Below, in pieces: positions 35,401 to 46,350 of a stretch of DNA of 64,000 bases. The stretch is from the NCBI GenBank assembly GCA_030591685.1, contig JAUVAX010000002.1:62001-126000 (forward strand). Reading direction: 5' to 3'. The notes under the pieces were generated by a model. The model was not told the DNA's origin. It did no database searches and saw only the letters and a list, made by a program, of their open reading frames with translations. Source of the stretch: Pseudobdellovibrionaceae bacterium. Its GTDB lineage: Bacteria > Bdellovibrionota > Bdellovibrionia > Bdellovibrionales > UBA1609. How positions within the stretch are numbered: the stretch's first letter is position 1; each line of letters starts with the position of its first letter. A program made the position numbers and the translations under genes.

Positions 35401-35720
35401 TTAACTTGGACTGTTGCCTGCGGTTTTTTATGTTCAGGGCTCCAGATTTGGACCTCGGCTCTTCCGCTGCGGGTTCTAATGACCTGGCAAAAGTGGCCGG
35501 TTTGGCTGGGTAAAGTGACGTACTTGCCAGGGTTTCTGTCAGGGTCTGACGTGATAACAATTTTATCATGGTGCCCGGGCTCGCCCTTAATAACCCCACA
35601 GAGTTCTGCGGCTTCGTTTTTTAAGTTGTCGCTGACGCGAACAAAGCTTGAGATTTCAATGGATTTTGCATGTAAGCTAAGGCTTGTTAGTAAGCCTAGA
35701 ATTATTAATGTAGTTTTCAT
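35391..35720 (-). CDS. Small secreted protein of unknown function
   Basis: 109 residues. Signal peptide 1-18 (MKTTLIILGLLTSLSLHA), then a beta-rich mature domain with two cysteines (ELCGVIKG, HFCQVIRT) that may form a disulfide. No family recognised. The stop codon falls in an ATTA repeat and a strong terminator follows. It is divergent from queA. Confidence 0.65.
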   Translation of the reverse strand: MKTTLIILGLLTSLSLHAKSIEISSFVRVSDNLKNEAAELCGVIKGEPGHHDKIVITSDPDRNPGKYVTLPSQTGHFCQVIRTRSGRAEVQIWSPEHKKPQATVQVKIN

Positions 35721-35819
35721 AGTATCTCCCTTTTTTTAATATGCTAGGCTGTTGTAGTGCTTACAGCCAAGAGATTCTTTAATGACTTTATGCATCGCCA
35801 TGAGGTAAGTCTCTAGCCT

Positions 35820-36836
35820 ATGAACCTAACAGACTTAGATTACCCCTACCCCAAGTCACTCATTGCCACAGAACCGCAAACCCAGTTTCGGACCCTTTTG
35901 TCCTCAAAAGACCAAGTGGGTGAGCTGAGTCAGCAAGAGATTTTTGAGCTCTTTAGGCCTGGAGATGCCCTTGTTATTAACGACACCCGTGTTTTAAAAA
36001 GGCGCACCTTTACGGAGAGCGGCATAGAGGTGTTGTTTTTAAATCAACTGGAGGGCAACAAGTGGGAGGTGCTCTTCCCTGCCAGAAAGCTTAAATTGGG
36101 GCAAACCCTTTGCTTGCCCGGTGGGGTTACTATGACCCTTGAAAAAAAGGGCCTTCCTCAAACAGTCTCAGTTAATCGACCCATAGATGAGGCCTACTTT
36201 GAAGAGCACGCAGAGCTAGCCTTGCCCCCGTACATTCAAGCCGCGCGGGACTCTAGACATAATATAAAAAGCGACGACCACTGGTATCAAACAGCCTGGG
36301 CCAAGCATAAGGGGAGTTTTGCGGCCCCTACGGCAAGTTTACATTTTTCAAATGATGATTTAGAGCAGTTAAAAAAAAGGGGCGTATTAGTTTTGCCCAT
36401 AACACTCCACGTGGGGTTGGGTACGTTTTTGCCCATTAAGGCTAGTGACCTCTCAGACCACATAATGCACAGCGAGTGGTGCTCAATACCAGCAAACACA
36501 GTACTTGAGCTAAATAAGGTAACTCATGGTAAACATAGGGTTTTTGCCCTTGGGACCACTGTGGCGAGGGCGCTCGAGAGTTGGGCTCATGGTTATTTAA
36601 AGTCCTCTGACAGTGGCGATATTTGTGGTGAGACTGATGTTTTCATCCAACCGGGCTTTGAGTTTAAATGTGTAGATGTATTGATGACTAACTTTCACCA
36701 GCCTCAGTCGACACTTTTAGCTTTAGTGGCGGCCTTTTCTGGGTTAGACACTGTAACTGCTGCGTATAAATGGGCAATTGATAAAGGTTTTAAATTGTTC
36801 TCATACGGTGATTTTTCAATATGGAGGAGGGGCTAA
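35820..36836 (+). CDS. queA: S-adenosylmethionine:tRNA ribosyltransferase-isomerase
   Basis: 338 residues. It transfers and isomerises the ribose of SAM onto 7-aminomethyl-7-deazaguanine in tRNA, giving epoxyqueuosine. Family features: DYPYPKSLIA near the start, VINDTRVLKRR, AAPTASLHF, LHVGLGTFLPIK, GTTVARALE and a C-terminal TNFHQPQSTL. tgt follows 57 bp downstream. Confidence 0.96.
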   Translation: MNLTDLDYPYPKSLIATEPQTQFRTLLSSKDQVGELSQQEIFELFRPGDALVINDTRVLKRRTFTESGIEVLFLNQLEGNKWEVLFPARKLKLGQTLCLPGGVTMTLEKKGLPQTVSVNRPIDEAYFEEHAELALPPYIQAARDSRHNIKSDDHWYQTAWAKHKGSFAAPTASLHFSNDDLEQLKKRGVLVLPITLHVGLGTFLPIKASDLSDHIMHSEWCSIPANTVLELNKVTHGKHRVFALGTTVARALESWAHGYLKSSDSGDICGETDVFIQPGFEFKCVDVLMTNFHQPQSTLLALVAAFSGLDTVTAAYKWAIDKGFKLFSYGDFSIWRRG

Positions 36837-36875
36837 TAGGGGCTGGAGTGATTCAGTTATTGTAACCTTAAGTAA

Positions 36876-38060
<1,185 letters not shown>

Positions 38061-38218
38061 AAATTAGATAAAACTAACGCCCTAAATATGTATTTTATAA
38101 GCATAGTATAGATAAATTTAAATCTAAGTGATGTTGTAAAGCGTTCTGAGTTGTTTCTACCGTGTTTTTGTGTCATCAACGAGTAGCTAAAACTATAAAA
38201 TATTAAAGGAGCCTTTTG

Positions 38219-38545
38219 ATGTTATTCACAAGTACCGTTGCCCATGCTGAGTCGTCTGGAGCTAAATCGCCACAACCAGGTTTTATGGACATGATGCCTA
38301 TGTTTGTGATGCTTATATTTATTATGTATTTTTTGGTCATTCGACCTCAAAGCAAAAAAATGAAAGCTCACCAAAGTTTTGTGACAGCATTAAAAAAAGG
38401 TGATTCTGTTTTGACAACCGGTGGTATTTTAGGAACCATAGCAGGTCTAACCGATCAATATATAACCCTTGAGGTTAATGATGGGTTTAAACTTCGCGTA
38501 TTAAGAACTCACATTGCCAGCAGCAGCAAAGAGGAGCAAAAATGA
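38219..38545 (+). CDS. yajC: Preprotein translocase subunit YajC
   Basis: 108 residues from ATG 38219, with AAAGGAG 7 bp upstream (an in-frame TTG at 38216 is less likely). One membrane helix (about 25-43), IRPQSKKMK, the KKGDSVLTTGGILGTIA signature. Auxiliary part of the Sec translocon, with SecD and SecF. Its stop overlaps the secD start (ATGA). Confidence 0.95.
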   Translation: MLFTSTVAHAESSGAKSPQPGFMDMMPMFVMLIFIMYFLVIRPQSKKMKAHQSFVTALKKGDSVLTTGGILGTIAGLTDQYITLEVNDGFKLRVLRTHIASSSKEEQK

Positions 38546-40245
38546 TTGAAAGCCTAAAAGCCAGAATAACAATCACACTGACCATACTATTTATCGCCGT
38601 CGTGTGGATGATGCCAAACCTCGTCGATTTTGGTGATAGCTGGTGGTTCTCTAAAGAAAAACTAAATTACGGTTTAGATATTAAGGGGGGGTTACATTTA
38701 GTTTTAAAAGTCGATGTAGACTCTGTTTTAGAAGAAAAAACCTTAAGGCAAGCCAAGTCTTTAAGTGCCGACATGAAAAAACAAGGTGTTAAGTTTGTAA
38801 GTGTAGAGCCTTCAAAAGAAAAAAACACAGAGTTTTATATTTTTGTTTCAAATGCTGATGACGTTAAAGACGTCTCAGGGTTTTTAGACAAAAACTATGG
38901 CACCGACCTACAAGTGTTAGACTCGACTAACGATAAAATTAGGGTGAGGTATTTAGACCTCGCCGTGGCTAAGTATACAAAACAAGTCATTGATCAAGCC
39001 ATTGAAGTCATCCGAAACCGTGTAGATGAGTTCGGTGTGGCTGAGCCAAGTATAACCGCACAGGGCTCAGATCGTATATTAGTTCAACTCCCCGGTATCG
39101 AAAACGCCGAGAGCGCAAAGGCTCTTATCCACAAAGCAGCTAAACTAGATTTCAGAATTGTTAATGATGAGTTTGAAGCCGAAAAACTACAAACCCTTAT
39201 TATTGAGGCCGAAACAAAGGGTAATTACACTTTGGGTAAAATAAAGTACTCAGCCTATGTTAAAAAATTAAATAACGACTTAAAGGGTAAAATCCCAAAA
39301 GGGTGGCAGGTTTCTTTTGAAAAGGTCCCTTCGGCGAAAACTCTTGAGGCGGGTAAAACTCCACTTTTAGTCAGCTCTGATGCTATGCTTACAGGTGATC
39401 TATTAGACGATGCCTTTGTGGGCGCTGGTGAGTACAACGAGCCAGAGGTTGTTTTTAGTTTCAACATGGAGGGGCGTCGTAGGTTTTCAGAGGCCACCGG
39501 TAAAAACATAAAAAAACGCATGGCCATTGTTTTAGATGACATTGTTAAATCAGCCCCTGTGATCCAGGGTAAAATTGACTCCCCCACAGCAAGGATCACT
39601 CTCGGTGCTGGTGGCAACTACCAAGAAACCATCGCCGAGGCTCAACTCATTGCCACGGCTTTACGGGCCGGAGCTTTACCCGCCCAGCTGGAGCAACTAG
39701 AAGAGAGAACAGTGGGCCCCACTCTAGGTGCCGACTCTATTGCTAAGGGTAAAAAAGCAGGGCTCATAGGCTCTATGTTAGTTTTGCTGTTTATGCTGTT
39801 GTACTACCGAAGACTTGGTATTGTGGCTGATATTGCTTTGTCCATGAACGTCTTATTAATACTTGCGGTATTAACATCTCTTAAAGCCACGCTGACTTTA
39901 CCTGGTGTGGCGGGTATTGTGTTAACAGTTGGTATGGCTGTTGATGCAAACGTTATTATTTTTGAGCGCATTAAAGAAGAGCTCATGAAGGGGGCCGGGT
40001 TAAAGTCTGCAATTAAAGACGGGTTCGGCCACGCCTTTTCGGCTATTTTTGATGCCAACGTCACAACAGCTGCTGTTTGTGCGGTACTTATGTACTTTGG
40101 CACAGGCCCAGTAAGAGGCTTTGCTGTTACACTTATTTGCGGTATCGCCACCTCAATGTTTACAGCCATCTTTGTTTCAAGGACGGTCATAGAGGTAATG
40201 GTTAATAAATTTAACATGAAAAAGCTTTTAAGCGTTAAAGGGTGA
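38542..40245 (+). CDS. secD: Protein translocase subunit SecD
   Basis: 567 residues. N-terminal membrane helix, LDIKGGLHLVL, the large periplasmic P1 domain, then five C-terminal helices with GMAVDANVIIFERIKEE. SecD/SecF use the proton gradient to assist Sec export. Overlaps yajC by 4 bp; secF starts 4 bp after its stop. Confidence 0.97.
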   Translation: MIESLKARITITLTILFIAVVWMMPNLVDFGDSWWFSKEKLNYGLDIKGGLHLVLKVDVDSVLEEKTLRQAKSLSADMKKQGVKFVSVEPSKEKNTEFYIFVSNADDVKDVSGFLDKNYGTDLQVLDSTNDKIRVRYLDLAVAKYTKQVIDQAIEVIRNRVDEFGVAEPSITAQGSDRILVQLPGIENAESAKALIHKAAKLDFRIVNDEFEAEKLQTLIIEAETKGNYTLGKIKYSAYVKKLNNDLKGKIPKGWQVSFEKVPSAKTLEAGKTPLLVSSDAMLTGDLLDDAFVGAGEYNEPEVVFSFNMEGRRRFSEATGKNIKKRMAIVLDDIVKSAPVIQGKIDSPTARITLGAGGNYQETIAEAQLIATALRAGALPAQLEQLEERTVGPTLGADSIAKGKKAGLIGSMLVLLFMLLYYRRLGIVADIALSMNVLLILAVLTSLKATLTLPGVAGIVLTVGMAVDANVIIFERIKEELMKGAGLKSAIKDGFGHAFSAIFDANVTTAAVCAVLMYFGTGPVRGFAVTLICGIATSMFTAIFVSRTVIEVMVNKFNMKKLLSVKG

Positions 40246-40249
40246 TTTG

Positions 40250-41167
40250 ATGAAAAATAATGAAGCTGGAAAATACGATTTTTTATCTAAAGCCAAGCTC
40301 TTTGGTATTGCATCCACTGTAGTTGTCGCTTTAGCTTTATTTTTAATATTTACAAAAGGTTTTAACTACGGGATAGATTTTTCAGGGGGGACTGAGGTTC
40401 AAATCCAGTTCAACTCTGAGGTGAGCCCCGAAAGAGTCCGTGCTGTTACCGAGAAATTAGGGTTTAAAAAGGCTACAGTACAATCTTTTGGAGAGGCCAA
40501 TGAGTTTTTAATTCGCTTAGCCTCTGTTAAGGGTAAAACTGACAAAGAAACAAATGAAATGCTAAACACCATGATCGCAACGGTAACTAATGGGTTTAAA
40601 AACACATTTAAAGACAGTGGGGTGACCATTCGTAGGGTCGATTCAGTGGGGCCTCAAATAGGCTCTGAGCTTAAGCGAAACGGTTTACTAGCTACTTTTT
40701 ATGCACTGTTAATTATATTAATATATGTAGGCCTTCGTTTTGATTATAAGTATGCCCCGGGTGCTGTGATTTGTTTATTTCATGATGCTATTATAACAAT
40801 GGGTATTTTTGCTTTATTTCAAAGAGAGGTGAACGTTCAAACCATGGCGGCTATTTTAACCATCATTGGTTATTCACTTAACGATACTATTGTGACCTTT
40901 GATCGAATCCGTGAAAACGTAAAAGTCTATAGAGACGGGGCCTTTAAAGCCGTGATTAATAGGTCTTTAAATGATGTTCTCTCAAGAACACTTTTAACTT
41001 CAATAACAACTCTTTTAGCTGTTGCTGCGATGTACATTTTTGCCACAGGGGTTATTAAGGACTTTGCATTTACTCTAGGTATTGGGGTGATTGTTGGGAC
41101 TTACTCTTCGATTTATATTGCTTCACCGCTTGTGTTGTTTGTAGATAAGCTGCAGTCAAAGTCGTAG
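40250..41167 (+). CDS. secF: Protein translocase subunit SecF
   Basis: 305 residues from ATG 40250 (the earlier TTG at 40247 is less likely). N-terminal helix, FNYGIDFSGGTEVQIQF, then five helices with GYSLNDTIVTFDRIREN. The third member of the yajC-secD-secF operon. Confidence 0.97.
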   Translation: MKNNEAGKYDFLSKAKLFGIASTVVVALALFLIFTKGFNYGIDFSGGTEVQIQFNSEVSPERVRAVTEKLGFKKATVQSFGEANEFLIRLASVKGKTDKETNEMLNTMIATVTNGFKNTFKDSGVTIRRVDSVGPQIGSELKRNGLLATFYALLIILIYVGLRFDYKYAPGAVICLFHDAIITMGIFALFQREVNVQTMAAILTIIGYSLNDTIVTFDRIRENVKVYRDGAFKAVINRSLNDVLSRTLLTSITTLLAVAAMYIFATGVIKDFAFTLGIGVIVGTYSSIYIASPLVLFVDKLQSKS

Positions 41168-41192
41168 TAAATTATTTTAAGAGGGGTGAGCT

Positions 41193-42914
41193 ATGTATCA
41201 ATGGCAAGCAAAGCATGAGAGTTTGTTGCCACCACCCCCTTTGCCTATGCCCACCCTTTTGTGGGGGGTACTCAGTGCGAGGGGTTTAAAAACAGCCTCT
41301 GAGGTGGAGTCTTTTTACTCCCCTAAGTTAAAAGACCTAACAAATCCATTTAAATTAGATCATATGAAAGAGGCTGTCGACAGGCTTATCAAGGCTTTTA
41401 TTAATCAAGAGTCAGTTTGTATTTACGGAGACTTTGATTTAGACGGCACCTCAGGCATTGCTATTTTAACAAAAGCCTTTAAAGATTTAGGGTATAAAAA
41501 CATTTCGTATTACCAGCCCAAAAGGTTGAGCGAGGGGTACGGGGTGCATGCTAAGGCTTTAGAGACCCTAAAAGCCTCAGGTGTAAATCTTGTTGTAACC
41601 GTTGATGTGGGTATAACGGCTGTTGAGGCTATAGACCGTGCTCATGATATAGGTTTAGATGTTATTGTTACCGACCATCATTTGCCAAAGGCTGTTTTAC
41701 CAAATGCTGTTGCCATCATAAACCCCAACAAGGGCACGTGTAGCTCAGGGCTAGGCCACTTGTGTGGGGCTGGGGTGGGGTTTTACTTATGTTTAGCACT
41801 CAAGTCTCAGTTAGAGCAGCGGGGGCTAATAACCCATGGCTTTGATGCTAAAGAGCTTTTAGATTGTTTTGCTATAGGGACTCTCACCGACCTCGTCCCC
41901 TTAGTTAAAGAAAACCGCGTACTTGTAAAACATGGTTTAAGACAATTACAAAACACTAACAGACCAGGGCTTAAAGCCCTTATGCATGAGTTAGGGTTAG
42001 GGGACCAGCCCTTAACAGCCAGTGATGTTGCCATTCGTTTTGCGCCTAAACTTAATGCCTTAAGCCGCCTTGAAACAAGTATTCTGCCTGTAGATATTTT
42101 TTTAGAAGAAGACGAGTTTAAGGCTCAAAAGCTAGTGAGCGAAGTCATAGAAATAAACAATAAAAGGGTTGAGCTTCAAAACAAGGCCCAGCTTGAGGCA
42201 GAAGCTCACTTAAGTCAGTCAGCACAAAAAAGATTTATTTTTATAGCGTCTGATAAATTTCATCAAGGCGTTGTGGGGCTTGTGGCCACTCGTTTAGCTC
42301 AAGCCTATAATGTGCCGGCCTTTATAGGGGCAATTAAAGAGGGCGGGGTCATTGTGGGCAGCGCTCGTTTACCGGGCGATGGGCAGCCCAGTTTATTAGA
42401 CGCTTTTGAGTGCGCCACCAAGGCCCTTACAAAATTTGGTGGTCATGCACAGGCCGCAGGGTTTGAAATGAGCATTGAGAACATGGCCCTTTTTGAAGCC
42501 AAGCTAAGTGAGCACTACGAAAACACACAATCAAATAACGGGCCTAATACGGGGCCTATTTGTGTGTACGAAAGCCCTGCTTTTTTTAAACAAATTAACC
42601 CTGAGTTTATGAGCTGGCTTGAGGGCCTAGAGCCTTTTGGCAAAGAGTTTGAAACACCAATATTTTGTTTTAATAATTTAATAGTAAAGTCAGTTAAAAA
42701 CTTAAGAGGAGGGCATTTAAAACTATCCCTCCAGTGTTCAAAGTCTAAGGTTTTAAGAGATGGCTTGTGGTTTTCACCCCCGGCACACCATGAGCTTATT
42801 AAGTCGGGGCTAAAGCAAGGCATACAGGTCAGCATGTTAGCGGGCCCTCAGTGGAACCACTTTAACGGTAAAAGCTCAATACAGTTTTTAATCAAAGACC
42901 TTAAGCTCAGCTGA
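41193..42914 (+). CDS. recJ: Single-stranded-DNA-specific exonuclease RecJ
   Basis: 573 residues. DHH-family nuclease: motif DFDLDGTSG (the DHxxxD-type set), VTVDVGI, VTDHHLP, GLGHLCGAG and, in the DHHA1 part, FGGHAQAAGFEMS. 5'-3' degradation of single-stranded DNA in repair and recombination. GAGGGG precedes the ATG. Probably co-transcribed with secF, 25 bp upstream. Confidence 0.95.
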   Translation: MYQWQAKHESLLPPPPLPMPTLLWGVLSARGLKTASEVESFYSPKLKDLTNPFKLDHMKEAVDRLIKAFINQESVCIYGDFDLDGTSGIAILTKAFKDLGYKNISYYQPKRLSEGYGVHAKALETLKASGVNLVVTVDVGITAVEAIDRAHDIGLDVIVTDHHLPKAVLPNAVAIINPNKGTCSSGLGHLCGAGVGFYLCLALKSQLEQRGLITHGFDAKELLDCFAIGTLTDLVPLVKENRVLVKHGLRQLQNTNRPGLKALMHELGLGDQPLTASDVAIRFAPKLNALSRLETSILPVDIFLEEDEFKAQKLVSEVIEINNKRVELQNKAQLEAEAHLSQSAQKRFIFIASDKFHQGVVGLVATRLAQAYNVPAFIGAIKEGGVIVGSARLPGDGQPSLLDAFECATKALTKFGGHAQAAGFEMSIENMALFEAKLSEHYENTQSNNGPNTGPICVYESPAFFKQINPEFMSWLEGLEPFGKEFETPIFCFNNLIVKSVKNLRGGHLKLSLQCSKSKVLRDGLWFSPPAHHELIKSGLKQGIQVSMLAGPQWNHFNGKSSIQFLIKDLKLS

Positions 42915-42954
42915 GGTTTATAAATATTTAGAGACTCTCAATAAAGCAGTTCAG

Positions 42955-43604
<650 letters not shown>

Positions 43605-43667
43605 ACCATTTGATATCTCATGTAATCTTGAGGGATTAATGGGGGCGAGTGTAATTTGTAATCTTTA

Positions 43668-43739
43668 TAGAGTGTAAAAAATATTTCTATGCTCATTTAG
43701 TTTTAAAAGTTATCTTAATTATTAAATCTTTACACTCTA
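43668..43739. promoter_or_regulatory. Long-range inverted repeat in the queC leader
   Basis: TAGAGTGTAAA (43668-43678) and TTTACACTCTA (43729-43739) are perfect complements 50 bp apart. The right arm ends just before the Shine-Dalgarno AAAGAGG and ATG of queC. It could control translation or bind a dimeric repressor. It does not match any preQ1 riboswitch consensus I recognise. Confidence 0.5.
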
Positions 43740-43751
43740 AAGAGGCTTTTT

Positions 43752-44402
43752 ATGAAGTGTGTAGTATTATTGTCATCAGGTTTAGATTCGACAGTAAATT
43801 TATATAAAGTTTTTCAAGACCACAAAGTAGAGTTAGTGATTACTTTTGATTATGGTCAAAAATCAGCAGCTCAAGAGATAAAGCACTCTAAAAAAACCAC
43901 TCAACATCTAGGTGTTAAGCATAAAATTATTGATTTAACTTGGTTTAAAGATTTTACTTCAACAAGTTTAATTAACCCCTCTCATAATGTCCCGGTTGAT
44001 GAAGCAGTAAGTATTAACGATTTAGAGGCCTCAAAAGAGTCATCAAAATCTGTCTGGGTGCCCAATAGAAACGGGATTTTTTTAAACATAGCTGCGGGCT
44101 TTGCTGAGGGGCTCGGAGCCGAGGCTGTAGTCCCTGGGTTTAACCTCGAAGAGGCCGCGACTTTTGATGACAACTCAAAAGCCTATATAGACAGCCTCGA
44201 GGCTTCTTTTCGTTACTCCACCAGAAATAATACAAAAGTAGTATGCTTCACTGATCAACTCTATAAAAACGAAATAGTAAAACTAGGTAAGAGCTTAAAT
44301 GTAAAGTTTAATTACATATGGTCATGTTACCTCGGTGGTGAGAGTCCTTGTGGGCAGTGCGAGTCTTGCAAAAGATATAAAAGAGCTATTGACTCAAAAT
44401 AG
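43752..44402 (+). CDS. queC: 7-cyano-7-deazaguanine (preQ0) synthase
   Basis: 216 residues. ATP-dependent conversion of 7-carboxy-7-deazaguanine to preQ0. PP-loop SSGLDS (8-13), VPNRNGIF, PGFNLEEAATFDDN, and four zinc cysteines C192, C200, C203, C206. Good Shine-Dalgarno AAAGAGG. queA and tgt lie 6-8 kb upstream in the window. Leader carries a long-range inverted repeat. Confidence 0.95.
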   Translation: MKCVVLLSSGLDSTVNLYKVFQDHKVELVITFDYGQKSAAQEIKHSKKTTQHLGVKHKIIDLTWFKDFTSTSLINPSHNVPVDEAVSINDLEASKESSKSVWVPNRNGIFLNIAAGFAEGLGAEAVVPGFNLEEAATFDDNSKAYIDSLEASFRYSTRNNTKVVCFTDQLYKNEIVKLGKSLNVKFNYIWSCYLGGESPCGQCESCKRYKRAIDSK

Positions 44403-44649
44403 AACTCTCATATTTTTTTTAAAACCCATTTTTTTACTTCAAGGTGATTTTAAGAGCTCATGAGTATAAGGTTCGTTAGGCTTCATGTGGTGTAACAGGC
44501 CCTGTATTAAATTGATATTATGCCGATCCATTTTAAGCCTTAAATAACTAGAAAATATCAAAAAAACCAGTTCACAAAATACGTGTAACTACCGATGAGT
44601 ACTTAAGAATTTAGCTTACAAAAATGTTTAGAGTTAAGTTTTTAAAGGT

Positions 44650-45426
44650 ATGGGACGTATGCTAGGTAAAAATTCAGGTATGTCACTTGTTGAGGTGATG
44701 GTGTCTGTGAGCATTTTAGGTATTGTCAGTATGGGGTTTAGTTCCTATTTCTCTGTATTAAAGTCTCAACATAAAAAGTTAGAGAGTCAGGTTATCAGCA
44801 CCCTTGCTATTGCAAAAGTTAAAGAGCTTATCAAAAATGAGGCCAAGTGGGCTGAGACATTAAATAGCTCTACAAACTATAATCAATTAAAATGCTTAAA
44901 AATTAAAACTGACTACTTATCTGTTTGTACCGAAGGGGTTTTAAAAACGGGTAGTGATTTTGATGGTTTGAATTTTTATGAAAAAAACGCCTCAGGTAAC
45001 ACGGTGTTAGTGTATAGCTCTAAAGCTACTACTTCGCTTTGGGGTATCAACTGGGAGGGTGATTTTTGCCAAGGCTATGATGCCGTAAATGGTAACGACG
45101 ATTGCCCCTTTCGAATCACGACTGAGTTGAGCTTACAGTGCTCTAATGTAGTGCCGGACTGTAAAATTAGAAATTTACATATTGTTGGTCGGCTTCTTTA
45201 TCGCCCATCCTCGGGACGAATGCAAATGAACTTTGACGCCTTAACTTTTTTTGAAAACAGACTTCAGCACTCCGTAGTAGACGCCACTAACTGTACTGAT
45301 TTTGGTGGAGTCTTCAACGTCACTCAAAACACATGTGTTTTACCGACGATATCTTCTGCCTGCGCAGGAGCTAACCAAGTATTAACAGGGTTTACCGGGG
45401 GGGTCGCACAATGTACAAATATATAA
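44650..45426 (+). CDS. Type IV pilin-like protein (pseudopilin)
   Basis: 258 residues. Short leader ending SG then MSLVEVMVSVSILGIVSM; Glu is at mature position 5, as usual. The rest has KWAETLN, CQGYD..DDCPFRI and several cysteine pairs, similar to the pseudopilins at 20115 and 21117. ATG at 44659 is an alternative with AAAGG 10 bp upstream. First of a three-gene cluster. Confidence 0.75.
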   Translation: MGRMLGKNSGMSLVEVMVSVSILGIVSMGFSSYFSVLKSQHKKLESQVISTLAIAKVKELIKNEAKWAETLNSSTNYNQLKCLKIKTDYLSVCTEGVLKTGSDFDGLNFYEKNASGNTVLVYSSKATTSLWGINWEGDFCQGYDAVNGNDDCPFRITTELSLQCSNVVPDCKIRNLHIVGRLLYRPSSGRMQMNFDALTFFENRLQHSVVDATNCTDFGGVFNVTQNTCVLPTISSACAGANQVLTGFTGGVAQCTNI

Positions 45427-46328
45427 TTAAACCTTTTAGGGACAAGCATGTAATTAGTAACTCCTCTGGTAACTTAGCTCTTACAATGGTTGTAGCACTA
45501 AGTTTTTTTGCTTTGACATCTTATTCAGTAAACCTACTTCAAAATCAGCTGCAACAATCAAAAAGAATTGTGTATAAAAGTAAGCTAAAAGCAATTTCAG
45601 ATAACATTAAATCACAAATTCTCAATGAGGCCGCTTGGAACAACACCCTGCAAGCTCCAGCGAATCAATTAAGTCTCCAGTGCATTGGTGACACAGCCCC
45701 CTCGTCAGGAGTTAAGGACTCCTGTGCTGAAACCATTTACTATGATGGTGGTGGAACTTTTGTTGTACAGCCCGGTAAATCTGAAAATAGCCTTAACGCA
45801 GGCAATCCATATGGGCTATTAAAACAGGTGAACAGTACTATCTCAGGGGGGATCGAAATATACTCTGCTGAAAGAGATTCTGGCGGCGCGGCTCAGTTAT
45901 ACTATAATGGGCTTGATGGGAGTAGTGGTGGGTTCACCTTAAATGGTCAACCCTGCACTGGGTTTAATGCAACCGCAGGCTCAGGTAGTGATAGTTGCCC
46001 CATACGTATAAATATTGAATTAAGAAAGCGCTGCGCGATGGTCAATGGTGACCCTTGTGGGATTAATAGTATAGATGTGGTTGGGAGCTTTGTTTTTAAC
46101 GCTAAAACACTAAGCTTTGGCTCTGTAAACTATGATAACGTTAACTTTGAAGTCAATCGCACTAAACTTATTAAATTAAATGACTTTAGTTGTTTAAATA
46201 TGGGTGGTGATTATACAAATAATAATAGCAGCGAAGTATGTGCATTAAAAGTAGCTGAGATGCAATGTGCAGATGGTAATTATATTAAAGGATTCTCAAA
46301 CGGCAGCCCAATATGCGAAAAGTTATAA
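45411..46328 (+). CDS. Pilin-like protein lacking Glu5
   Basis: 305 residues. N-terminal segment SSG then NLALTMVVALSFFALTSY, with Thr at mature position 5 instead of Glu; a second-half pattern similar to its neighbours (NEAAWNNTL, GFNATAGSGSDSCPIRI). A member without Glu5 is reminiscent of the GspK-type tip subunit of type II secretion. Overlaps the previous gene by 16 bp, so translationally coupled. Confidence 0.65.
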   Translation: MYKYIIKPFRDKHVISNSSGNLALTMVVALSFFALTSYSVNLLQNQLQQSKRIVYKSKLKAISDNIKSQILNEAAWNNTLQAPANQLSLQCIGDTAPSSGVKDSCAETIYYDGGGTFVVQPGKSENSLNAGNPYGLLKQVNSTISGGIEIYSAERDSGGAAQLYYNGLDGSSGGFTLNGQPCTGFNATAGSGSDSCPIRINIELRKRCAMVNGDPCGINSIDVVGSFVFNAKTLSFGSVNYDNVNFEVNRTKLIKLNDFSCLNMGGDYTNNNSSEVCALKVAEMQCADGNYIKGFSNGSPICEKL

Positions 46329-46350
46329 ACCCTTATAAAGGCAATATAAA

